Position numbers and translations under genes: made by a program. The notes beneath the pieces are model-generated. The model searched no databases, was not told where the DNA came from, and saw only the letters and a list, made by a program, of their open reading frames with translations. From Uloborus plumipes (lineage: Eukaryota > Arthropoda > Arachnida > Araneae > Uloboridae), in the NCBI GenBank assembly GCA_038373865.1, contig JAXGGA010001023.1, positions 1 through 64,000 of the forward strand: DNA of 64,000 bases. The letters run 5' to 3'. Shown piece by piece: positions 47,717 to 58,161 of this stretch; the first letter of the stretch is position 1, and every line of letters starts with the position of its first letter.

Positions 47717-48615
47717 CAGGGTGCGGCGGAGAAACTTGCAGACTTGAAAAGTCAACTAAGGGAAAAGTACATCATGTATCAGTTTACTACTTTTTATAAG
47801 ATATGGTACCTATTCTGAATTTTTATATTAGTTAGATTTAAAAACTACATCGGGAAGAATGACGGCCCCTGTTAATGATGCACTCATGTACCCTAGATTT
47901 GTTGCACTCTTTCGAGCATATCGACTGATGGGATGTTGGTGATAGCAAGCCGGATGTTGTTCTCCAGGCGTTGCAGGGTCCGGGGCTTGTCGTTGTAAAC
48001 GATCGATTTGAGATACCCCCATAAAAAATAGTCACAGAGTGTCAAATCGGAAGAGCGGGCCGGCCACGGTACGTCACCTTTCAAGGAGACGTTATCACTC
48101 AACTGGTGAACCACAGCAAGTTTGTAGGGATGAAACTGGAGTTCGTTGTGAAGAATTCGTCTCAGTGTCCAATCAAAAATCCCCAAAGCAGCAGCGTGTT
48201 TACGCGCCGAACGCCTGGGAGAGCGCAAAAACGACTCCCTCACTTTTTCGACGTTTTCTAGGGTTCTGGAAATCCGTTGACCTCCTGGGCCTCTGTTTGC
48301 CACACTCTCACTTTCCCTGAATGTTTTCACCCACAAAACAGTCGATTCCCAGCCAGGAATGGGAACAACGGGCTGAATTTTGAACCGATAGTTCGGAAGG
48401 CACGTTGAGTGGCGACCACCGAAAGATTATTTGAAAAGTAAGATTCGGCGGCGAACGCTCGTTGCTCCTTTGTCCAACGCATGGCGACAACTAAACTATG
48501 AGATAACAAAACTTCAGGACCCTCTCTTTAAAATGAGACTCTTCCCACTCCTTTCTGACCACTCCTTGCTAATTAGCATCCAATTAAAATCAACAAGTTT
48601 CTCTGTCGCACCCTG
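47717..48615 (-). mobile_element. mariner-like element with internal deletion, inside the Helitron
   Basis: Ends CAGGGTGCGGCGGAGAAACT and the near complement, about 20 of 24 alike, each next to TA (47715-47716, 48616-48617). 899 bp. It encodes, on the minus strand, the start and end of a transposase with the middle missing (pseudogene 47893-48482). Confidence 0.82.
47893..48482 (-). pseudogene. mariner-like transposase, catalytic core deleted
   Basis: It starts MRWTKEQRAFAAESYFSNN (helix-turn-helix segment of the DUF4817-type mariner relatives), shifts frame near 48340, and continues with WVKTFRESESVANR, RSPRRSARKHAAALG and LHNELQFHPYKLAVV. It then jumps directly to GDVPWPARSSDLTLCDYFLWG near the C terminus. 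About half of a ~340-residue protein, including the first two catalytic acidic residues, is missing at that join. It ends early at a stop after MLERVQQI. Confidence 0.8.
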
Positions 48616-50052
48616 TAAAATCAATCGCACTGGAGTCAAGTATTTCCAAACATTACACGTAAAATAAGTCCCATCATTAGTTTATATCCTTGTGACTGAC
48701 TACATTGGTGAAAACATCTTATGTACCTAACGTAGAAATTTTTTGACTATAAGCATTTTCTGTTCTCTAACTGTTGCCAAAATCAATTATTTTTTTATTT
48801 AGTCTCGTTAGCGATTATTGGCACAGATGAATCTAAAAATCCTAAGAAAGCAATAAATTTCATACTTACTCCAGAGAAGCCTTGGTTCACATTTTCATTA
48901 TGATCACCATTAATATTGTTGTTACCAGGCAACAAATTTTTGCAACAATGGACTGAAAATTTAATCATTTAATGGGGAAACTATATGAAATTTACTATTT
49001 TCCATAATAACTTTTTTAAACTAAGCTTTTTAGAAATAAATTATAGCTTATCCTGCTCCCTGTTACTGCAGCTATCTACGGTGAAAAAATGGTTAAAATC
49101 GGTTTAGTAGTTTTGAAGTTTACCCCGGACATACGCATACAAAAGTAGTCTTTTATGTATATAGATTGTATAAAAAAAGTATACACACCAAATTATATTT
49201 ATGTATTGACTACCAGTATATGATATTTATAATAAATGTTGACAATAGTAATTTTTTTTCACTAAGAAATGTATGAATATATTTTGTCCGGCAGTTCCTG
49301 TCAAGTCCGTTACCCTAAGATTATTTTAGCTAAAAAAGATATTGATTGCAGTCAAAAGATGGTAACACGTATTCAGTTAACTTAACAAACGAGTGACTTA
49401 ACTATTTCGTACCATTTTGTTTTCCTGAGTCGAGAAGTATTGCTGCGGCGTTTCGCACAAGATTTCTTCCAGGTGCGTATTTTTATTCTTTGTCAAGTCT
49501 GTTACCAAAGATTTTAGTACTAATTTTTACTTTTCTCAACTTTTACCCCGAAGTATTGTTTATTATACAACTCTAAGAAAATGCATATTGTTGTTCAATT
49601 TTTAAATTCGACTACCTAGCCATAATTTGACATTTTGGTTGAAATGTCAAGTCCGTTACTGGTCAAACCCGTTACCAAATGTCAAGTCCATTACCAAACA
49701 GTTTTGATCAATATTTTAATAATCACAAACATCGTTTTAAGCTTCAGGGACGCAAATAATTTCAAACGAAATTGGCTCTAGGCGCTATGACATTGTTTAA
49801 AAGTGAGGTTTCATACTGATTTTGTATGGTAACGGAGGACAATTTTCCTTGCAACTTAAAGTTTTACAACAGCATTTGAATACTTAATTATGCATCAAAG
49901 TGTACAACCAATTACTTTTTCACACGCTTAAAATGTGTGAAAAACATCTGTTATTGATTCTAAAAGAAAATAGCAAGTTAAAAAATTACTTAAAAATTCT
50001 GAAATGTAAGCATATAGTGAAAATGACCCAAGAGTCTTTCTAGTATAAAAAA

Positions 50053-50083
50053 TAGAGAGAGAGAGAAAGAGAGAGAGAGAGAA
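50053..50083 (+). repeat. GA microsatellite
   Basis: Thirty-one bases of GAGAGA interrupted by one AA. It lies about 20 bases past the right end of copy B. Confidence 0.9.
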
Positions 50084-50089
50084 AAATTA

Positions 50090-51199
50090 ACCATTATTCT
50101 GTAACCATTATCATCTTCCTAACCCTTTCGATTTTTGATTCGTTTGAGGACTAGAAAGCTATTTTTAAGCCATTTAAGTTCTTAATAGTACTGTTTCTCC
50201 TCATAAAAGGAAGGCTGTAAAATCAAGATATCATCTCCTTTTACCAGTTTTCATGTTAAACATTTTGAAATGGGCAGGGAGAAGGATTATTAGAAAATAT
50301 GCATATGCGACCTAAAGAAAATTGGGAGGTAATTAGTTTTCTGTTCATTAGGTGATAAAGCCGTTTAATATTTCTTCGCTCCAATTTTTAACTATCTAAA
50401 CAAAGTGATATTAAAGGGAACGGAGGTAGCAAGATTCTTCTCCAGAATTGTTTTCGAAATTGAAATTTTAAAAACGGAATTATTGGCCATCTTTGGATGC
50501 GTCAAGGCAGGGATGGGGTTCAGGAACTCTCCCTTAATCACTTTTCGTTGTTAGATCTCCAAATCTTCAATGATATTTAGGAAAAACACGTTGGGAAGTT
50601 CTCCGAAAAAGGTTTTTTGGAATCGAAGTCCTAAACACGTGTCTTATGACATGCGTCCGTCATTCAGCAAAACATTACTGTTACTGTTGCATTCCACTCT
50701 TGAAAACTATACTGGTTGTGAAAATTAGTCTACATAAAGAAGGAGTAATGTATTTTGTAATACAACTTCAGATTAAATGTTATTTTTCATTTTTGGCAGT
50801 TATTTTGCAAAAGAATCTTTGGAGCTATTTATTTTTTGGCAGAAATCAACTATATGTCTAGGAACTTAGTTAAAATATTGCTAGATAGGTGACGCTGCAA
50901 ACTGAGAAAATATTTTACCATTTTATTTTACCCCCTCATTCCCCCACTTTCGCGAGGATTTGAAGACAATGTGAGACCAAATAATGTGAGTAAATCCAGT
51001 TGAAGATATCCAATGTGAAAGATAAAGCAATTTCCTTCTGTACGACGTAAAAACCGTCCGCCACTAAAATGGATGGTAATATGTCAGAGCGCATGCGCTT
51101 TTCTCTACGTTCTACTACTGGTGGGTTAATGGCACCTTCGGAAGCTCCATTCACCCAGTGAGGTGCCTAATTTTCTAGCCAGCATGGCTCCCTGGTGGC
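50090..51199. other. Unassigned non-coding stretch
   Basis: Apart from the repeat at 50740-50912, nothing recognisable. Short open frames only. Confidence 0.45.
50740..50912 (+). repeat. Dispersed repeat, second copy
   Basis: Shorter copy of the repeat at 15650-16032, with the two homologous blocks brought closer together. The best-matched part is TTAGTTAAAATATTGCTAGA and its flanks at 50865-50905. Unassigned family. Confidence 0.6.
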
Positions 51200-51441
51200 A
51201 CCCTGCGGCGCCGTACTTACCTTTGGCTTCTCTGTATCTTTCAGTGCATATTTGTGAGAAAGAGGGTGCCTTTGCCTCAGAAGAAGGGTGGACTTGGCAC
51301 CTCATGGAGTTGTTTTATTTGCGCATAAGAAGGATTTACATCACAAGAGAGTGTAACTACCGCCCAGAGCACAGGTGGAAATCGAACCCACGACCTGCGG
51401 CAGACGAAGCAAATGTTGCCGCCACTCGGCTATGGAGTCCC
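51200..51441 (-). mobile_element. tRNA-derived SINE (minus strand)
   Basis: Reading leftwards from 51441: GGGGACTCCATAGCCGAGTGG, with TAGCCGAGTGG a perfect A-box, then about 35 bases later GTGGGTTCGATTTCC, a good B-box. A tail of some 150 bp follows towards 51200. The head looks like a leucine- or serine-type tRNA with a long variable region, but the acceptor stem is not complementary. The Tc1 element at 51448 starts a few bases to the right. Confidence 0.65.
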
Positions 51442-51447
51442 CAAATA

Positions 51448-52666
51448 CACTGAAGTGACAAAAGTCATGGGATAGCAATATGCAAATTTTCATATGGCAG
51501 TAGCATCGCATAGAACAGGTATAAATGCGCAGTGCTTTTACAGAGCTTTCATTTCTGTTCAAGTTATTCATGTGAAGAGGTTTTAACGTGATGATGACCG
51601 CACGACGTGAAATTAACAGACTTTGAACGCGGAATGTTAGTTGTAGCTAGACGCATGGGTCATGCCATTTCGGAAATCGTTAGAGAATTCAACATTCCCA
51701 GATCCACTGTGTCAAGAGTGTGCCGAGAGTATGAAATTTCAGGCATAACATCCCACCATGGACAGCGCAGTGGTCGACCGCCTGCACTTAAAGATCGAGA
51801 CCGGCGACGTCTGCAAAGAGTCGTAAATTCTAACAGACAAGCAACACTGCGTCAAATCACCGTAGAAATCAATGTGGGACGTACAATGGACGTGTCTGCT
51901 AGAACTGTGCGGAGAAATTTGGATTTCTTGGGCTATTCCAGCAGAAGACCGACTCGAGTGCCTTTACTGACAGAACGACATCGCTTGCAGCGACTCTCGT
52001 GGGCACGTGAGCATATCGGTTGGTCCCTAGATGAATGGAAAACCGTGGCCTGGTCCGATGAGTCACGATTTCAGCTGGTAAGAGCCGATGGTAGGGTTCG
52101 AGTGTGGCGCAGACCCCACGAAGCCATGGACCCAAACTGTCAGCAAGGCACTGTTCAAGCTGGTGGTGGCTCCGTAATGGTGTGGGCTGTTTTTTCATGG
52201 CATGGACTTGGTCCTCTAGTGCGACTGGACCGAACATTGACTGGAAATGCTTATGTGCAACTACTTGGAGATCACTTGCAGCCATTCATGGACTTCATGT
52301 ACCCAAACAACGATGGGATTTTTATGGATGACAATGCGCCATGTCACCGGGCCACAACTGTTCGCAATTGGTTTGAAGAAAATTCTGGACAATTCCAACG
52401 AATGATTTGGCCACCTAGATCGCCCGACATGAATCCCATTGAGCATTTATGGGACACCATCGAGAGGTCTGTTCGTGCCCAAAATCCTGCCCCATCAACG
52501 CTTTCACAATTATGGACGTCTATCGAGACAGCATGGGTCAATATTCCTGCAGAAGACTTCCAACGACTTGTTGAGTCCATGCCACGTCGAGTTGTTGCAC
52601 TTCGCCGGGCAAAAGGAGGGCCGACACGATATTAAGAGGTATCCCATGACTTTTGTCACTTCAGTG
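51448..52666 (+). mobile_element. Nearly intact Tc1/mariner element (DD36E type)
   Basis: 1219 bp with perfect 27-bp inverted ends (51448-51474 and 52640-52666, starting CACTGAAGTGACAAAAGTCA) and the TA duplication on both sides (51446-51447, 52667-52668). It contains a transposase of 342 codons. Perfect ends and a nearly clean frame indicate recent arrival compared with every other element in the window. Confidence 0.95.
51591..52635 (+). pseudogene. Tc1-like transposase, one-base frameshift near the start
   Basis: The long frame (51607-52635) has, in residues 1-110, paired-type helix-turn-helix motifs (RGMLVVARRMGHAISEIV; IPRSTVSRV), a GRPP hook near 56-59, and then the DDE domain: WSDESRF with Asp151, MDDNAPCH with Asp242, NPIEHLW with Glu279, ending GGPTRY. 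36 residues lie between Asp242 and Glu279. This frame has no ATG at its start. The natural start, ATGATG at 51591, gives MMTARRE and then hits TGA at 51624, because of one extra A at about 51609-51612 (GAAATTA where the family would read RELTDFERG). Translation from the internal Met10 would lack the first residues. Confidence 0.88.
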
Positions 52667-52668
52667 TA

Positions 52669-53502
52669 TTACTTAAATATTGCTCTTTGAAATTTACAAA
52701 ATGAGTTCGCACATTACGTTGAATTTGAATTGAATCAATGTTTTTCAAAAAGTTCAAGGAATGAAGCAAGGATGTAACAAATTTGAAGTCTTTGGAGAAA
52801 GTTTTCTAACACTGTTGATACATCTGATACGTTTTTTTTGCCCATCTCGACTCTAACGTGTGAAAGCAAATGACACGTTCTTTTTTCTTTTCTTTTTCTT
52901 CGAACCACTCCCCTTCAGATGACAGAGCTCATACAGCAATGACTGATGAGTGATGATGTTGACATTTAGAATAACTTAAAGGAATGACAGCGGGAATCGA
53001 ATTGTTGGGAGGGATGCCCTTAATTGCACGTCCGAATCCATGCACTTGGTTATTCGTTACGAATTTTTTTCTCGTTGAGGGGTAGAAAAGAAAAGAAAAA
53101 AAAAAAAAAGAAAAAGTTGCTTTTCAAATGTGCTTGTACACTTCACTTCTCAAAGAGGAAGATGAGTGATGGATGCGAAATAACTGAGAAGTGTTTCACA
53201 ATCCACCTTCTCGCGCAAAAGTAAAGAAGCGTTCAGAGCTGAAGTGGATCAAGTCTAAAGTTATTTTATCAAAACATTTTGAGCTGGTTCCTGACAAATC
53301 AAAGTTTTCTCTTTCGAGGATAGCATCCGGGAAATCTAGGTGATGACTCCCAGGCCCATCTTTCCCATTAGGCACTCTGGGCAGGTGCCCGGGGCCCCAC
53401 CGTCGATAGGGGTCCCCAGTTTCTACGGGATTATCAAGGAAAAAAAACTGATATTTATTTCCAAAAACCATGTTCATTTAAAAACAATCGAACGGTAATG
53501 AG
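52669..53502. other. Unassigned non-coding stretch
   Basis: 53355-53425 (GGGCAGGTGCCCGGGGCCCC) resembles the start of another hAT-like MITE, and 58795-58812 (TGCCCAGGGCC) might be its other end, but the match is too short to call. Nothing else recognised. Confidence 0.4.
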
Positions 53503-55046
53503 CCAGGGTTGGCAAAAGCCGGGTTTTTCTACAAAAACCCAACCCACCCGGGTTTTTCTGGGTTTTTGTATATTAAATTTTATTTCTTATGCGGGTATTG
53601 ACGTATAATGTATGCATTAATTCATATAAAAATGTATTTATTAAGTTAAAGTTCTGAATCGCATTTAATCAATGTCAATGAATTAATAATTAATATTATT
53701 AACAATATCAATTATTATCATCAACCGAATTGTAATATTTAATGTGTATATTTAAGAAGCTTTGGACAAAGGTTTCAGCTATAAACTTTTATCACTTGTT
53801 TTTTACAAAATAGAAGAACTGTTGCAAATGGGCTTTCCTACAAATACAGCAATATTTAGGGCGTGAAAGTTTCAAAAACTTAAATTTATGCCATTAAAAA
53901 ATTAAAACCATTTGCACTTGTTTATTAATAGAAATAATCATCTTTTCTCATTAAGTAGCCTGCTTCAATATCTAGTCATGTCATTTGCATGTTTTTTTTC
54001 AGGCATATCTCAATAATAGGTGTGTAGATAATAGAAGTATAGTGTGTAGAGAATAGGTCTGAGATAAGGGAAGGGTCTCCCCTCCTCCTATTTTCAAAAC
54101 CAAAACTGATTAATTTCAGATGGGGGAGGGGGGACTCTTAATCGATTTTTTTTTTTGAAATAAGCTTAAGAAAAAACTAGGTTAACATTAGAATCATAAA
54201 TTTATTAATAAATGCTTGTCATAATATTTTAGTAGTAATAAATTGCGTAGGGACGCAGTTTTTTTGCTTTTTTAAATCAAAGAAATTCTTTAGTGCTTCA
54301 AGTCAGTGGTATGGTACGTCTACTATAATATAGCACATGAAAATCATCATATACTAAATGCAATACGGTTAGAAGAAATGAAAATAATACAGTGAACTCT
54401 CACTTATAACACCGCCTCATTTATGCGCCTTTTCACTTATACGACGATTTTCAGTGGTCCCGGAACATTTCATAGTAAACTAATGATAATTTCATTCGTT
54501 TATATGTCGCCCTAAAGATAAAGATTTCACTCATGCGCTGAATTTTTCGTAAAATGCAAACAATTAAACTTATTTTCCTAAAAAATGAGCCTGTTTCTTC
54601 ACTTTCCTCTTTAATCTTTCGCTTTTATTGCTCACAGAAATCATTTTTTCCACATGAACTAGAGTTCGGAGAGGGATAATTATCTATTATGGATCGTTTT
54701 AAAGGGACCAGTTTGCGACTAGGTATGCTACAACTTTGGTTTTCTCCTTATCATTGTAGTCAGGTTACAGTAGTTGCCAAACCGTAGTAATATGACCATT
54801 ATCTATAGAAACATTCTTATTCATGCTCTCATTAGAACTTATATAGCATTTTAGACTTTTGAATATGCTTGTTCACTTATGCGTCTCTCTCACTTATACG
54901 TCTTTTTCTGTTGTAGTCCGTGGAGTTAGTGCAAACATATTTCATTTCCGGATACCAGTCTGAAATTTTATGTGGATCTTAAATTCACATAGGAGGACAA
55001 AAAAACGCCGGGAGACACTTGATCGGAGGTCAAGGTCATTCCGTGA

Positions 55047-57465
55047 TGACGTCATCAAAATGGCCGCTTTTACAGGTAAATACGTTCGTTTAACTGCTTA
55101 AAACTCCATCATAGATTGAAATATTGCAAAACTCAAATATATCATCTGAAAGCACTTTAAAAGAGCTATTTAGAAAGATTTAATTTTTCTTTCTGAGGTA
55201 GAGTTCTCACCTGTAATGACGTCATCAAAATGGCCGCTTTTACAGGTAAATACGTTTGTTTAACTCCACCTAAAACTCCATCATAGATTCAAATATTGCA
55301 AAACTCAAATATATCATCTGAAAGCTCTTTAAAAGAGCTATTTAAAAAGACTTAATTTTTCTTTCTAAGGTCAAAGTCCCACCTGTGATGACGTCATCAA
55401 AATGACCGCTTTTACAGGTAACTACGTTTGTTTAACTCCCCTTAAAACTCCATCATAGATTCAAATATTGCAAAACTCAAACGTATCACCTGAAAGCTCT
55501 TTAAAAGAGCTATTTAGAAAAAATTAATTTTTCTTTCTGAGGTCAAGGGCCCACCTGTAATGACGTCATCAAAATGGCCGCTTTTACAGGTAAATACGTT
55601 TGTTTAACTCCCCTAAAACTCCATCATATATTTAAATATTTCAAAACTCAACTATATCATCTGAAAGCGCTTTAAAAGATCTATTTATAAAAATATAATT
55701 TTTCTTTCTGAGGTCAAGGGTTCACCTGTGATGACGTCATCAAAATGGTCGCTTTTGCAGGTAAATACGTTCATTTAACTGCTTAAAACTTCATCATAGA
55801 TTCAAATATTGCAAAACTCAAACGTATCATCTGAAAGCCCTTTAAAAGAGCTATTTAGAAAAAATTAATTTTTCTTTCTGAGGTCAAGGGCCCACCTGTA
55901 ATGACGTCATCAAAATGGCCGCTTTTAACAGGTAAATACGTTTGTTTAACTCCCCCTAAAACTCCATCATATATTTAAATATTTCAAAACTCAACTATAT
56001 CATCTGAAAGCGCTTTAAAAGATCTATTTATAAAAATATATATTTTCTTTGTGAGGTCAAGGGTTCACCTGTGATGACGTCATCAAAATGGTCGCTTTTG
56101 CAGGTAAATACGTTCATTTAACTGCTTAAAACTCCATCATAGATTCAAATATTGCAAAACTCAAATACATCATCTGATAACTCTTTAAAAGAGCTATTTA
56201 GAAAGATTTATTTTTTCTTTCTAAGGTCAAGGGCCCACCTGTGATGACGTCATCAATATGACCGCTTTTACAGGTAAATACGTTTGTTTAACTCCCCCTA
56301 AAACTCCATCATAGATTCAGATATTGCAAAACTCAAATATATCATCTGAAAGCTCTTTAAAAGAGCTATCTAGAAAAGTTTCATTTTTCTTTCTAAGGTC
56401 AAGGGCCCACCTGTAATGACGTCATCAAAATGGCCGCTTTTACAGGTAAATACGTTTGTTTAACTCCCCCTAAAACTCCATCATATATTTAAATATTTCA
56501 AAACTCAACTATATCATCTGAAAGCGCTTTAAAAGATCTATTTATAAAAATATATATTTTCTTTGTGAGGTCAAGGGTTCACCTGTGATGACGTCATCAA
56601 AATGGTCGCTTTTGCAGGTAAATACGTTCATTTAACTGCTTAAAACTCCATCATAGATTCAAATATTGCAAAACTCAAATACATCATCTGATAACTCTTT
56701 AAAAGAGCTATTTAGAAAGATTTATTTTTTCTTTCTAAGGTCAAGGGCCCACCTGTGATGACGTCATCAATATGACCGCTTTTACAGGTAAATACGTTTG
56801 TTTAACTCCCCCTAAAACTCCATCATAGATTCAGATATTGCAAAACTCAAATATATCATCTGAAAGCTCTTTAAAAGAGCTATCTAGAAAAGTTTCATTT
56901 TTCTTTCTAAGGTCAAGGGCCCACCTGTAATGACGTCATCAAAATGGCCGCTTTTACAGGTAAATACGTTTGTTTAACTCCCCCTAAAACTCCATCATAG
57001 ATTCAGATATTACAAAACTCAAATATATCATCTGAAAGCTCTTTAAAAGAGCTATTTAGAAATATTTAATTTTTCTTTCTAAGGTCAAGAGCCCACCTGT
57101 GATGACGTCATTAAAATGGCCGCTTTTACAGGTAAATACGTTTGTTTAACTCCCCCTAAAACTCCATCATAGATTCAGATATTACAAAACTCAAATATAT
57201 CATCTGAAAGCTCTTTAAAAGAGCTATCTAGAAAAATTTAATTTTTCTTTCTAATTTTAAGGGCCCACCTGTGCTGACGTCATTAAAATGGCCGCTTTTA
57301 CAGGTATATACGTTCGTTTAACTCCCCCTAAAACTCCATCATAGATTCAATTATTGCAAAACTCAAATATATCATCTGAAAGCTCTTTAAAAGAGCTATT
57401 TAGAAAGATTTAATTTTTCTTTCTGAGGTCAAGGTCCCACCTGTAATGACGTCATCAAAATGGCC
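55047..57465 (+). repeat. Forward tandem array, ~171-bp units with TGACGTCA
   Basis: TGACGTCA occurs at 55047, 55217, 55389, 55561, 55732, 55902, 56075, 56245, 56417, 56589, 56759, 56931, 57103, 57275 and 57447, spaced 170-173 bp. Each unit reads: TGACGTCA, AAATGGCCGC, TTTTACAGGTAAATACG, AAAACTCCATCAT, TATCATCTGAAAGC, TTTAAAAGAGCTA, CTTTCT-AGGTCAAGG, CACCTGT. Two sub-types alternate in places, with TTTAACTGCTTAAAACTCC or TTTAACTCCCCCTAAAACT. No open frame persists across units. Confidence 0.95.
55891..56930 (+). repeat. Higher-order repeat: a 514-bp trimer present twice
   Basis: Three successive units starting at the TGACGTCA of 55902 are repeated almost unchanged from 56417 to 56930. The two 514/515-bp blocks share private variants (CATCAATATGACCGC, ACTCAAATACATCATCTGATAAC, GAAAAGTTTCATTTTTC), and the visible difference is one extra A at about 55927. 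Neighbouring units do not share them, so a three-unit block duplicated recently. Confidence 0.85.
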
Positions 57466-58161
57466 TCACATGACGTCATCACAGGTGGGCCCTTGACCTT
57501 AGAAAGAAAAATTAAATCTTTCTAGATAGCTCTTTTAAAGAGCTTTTAGATGATATATTTGAGTTTTGCAATATTTGAATCTATGATGGAGTTTTAGGGG
57601 GAGTTAAACAAACGTATTTACCTGTAAAAGCGGCCATTTTGATGACGTCAGTACAGGTGGGACTTTGACCTCAGAAAGAAAAATTAAATCTTTCTAAATA
57701 GCTCTTTTAAAGAGCTTTTAGATGATATATTTGAGTTTTGCAATATTTGAATCTATGATGGAGTTTTAAGCAGTTAAACGAACGTATTTACTTGTAAAAG
57801 CGGCCATTTTGATGACGTCATCACGGGTGATCCCTCGACCTCAGAAAGAAATATTAAATCTTTCTAGATAGCTCTTTTAAAACGCTTTCAGATGATATAG
57901 TTGAGTTTTGCAATATTTAAATCTATGATGGAGTTTTAGGGGGAGTTAAACAAACGTATTTACCTGTAAAAGCGGCCATTTTGATGACGTCATTACAGGT
58001 GGGCCCTTGACCTCAGAAAGAAAAATTAAATATTTCTAAATAGCTCTTTTAAAGAGCTTTCAGATGATACATTTGAGTTTTGCAATATTTTAATCTATGA
58101 TGGAGTTTTAAGCAATTAAACGAACGTATTACCTGTAAAAGCGGCCATCTTGATGACGTCA
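57466..58161 (-). repeat. Inverted tandem array, 5 units
   Basis: Immediately after the forward array the same units appear on the opposite strand, with TGACGTCA at 57471, 57643, 57813, 57985 and 58154. The switch occurs within about 10 bases (AAAATGGCC then TCACATGACGTCATCACAGG), with no spacer. Confidence 0.93.

Larger units (their letters stand above)
47483..49165 (-). mobile_element. Helitron-type element inserted precisely between A and T
   Basis: On the minus strand the element starts TCTATATACATAAAAGAC, preceded by A, and ends with a GC-rich palindromic segment (GGGCCGGGTACCCGT) and CTAG followed by T. This is the A|TC...hairpin-CTAG|T format of Helitrons. Copy A of the host repeat supplies the uninterrupted site: CTTAATGATCAAAAAAAG there, CTTAA ... 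TTGTATAAAAAAAG here, showing insertion with no duplicated bases. No Rep/helicase frame is present, so it is non-autonomous. A mariner-like insertion (47717-48615) makes up half its length. Confidence 0.82.
47231..50029. mobile_element. Two-copy DNA element, copy B, split by a Helitron
   Basis: Left end GGGTCTTTTTCAAAATTTGC and right end GTGAAAATGACCC match copy A (39452-40571). AAGA is present on both sides (47227-47230, 50030-50033). Subtracting the 1683-bp Helitron leaves 1116 bp, against 1120 in copy A. The two copies are similar throughout, including the GTCAAGTCCGTTACC phrases. Confidence 0.85.

Noticed and set aside
55047..58161. CRISPR-like regular repeat array
   Set aside because: Units are ~171 bp and fully repetitive with no unique spacers, and the sequence is eukaryotic; it is a satellite.
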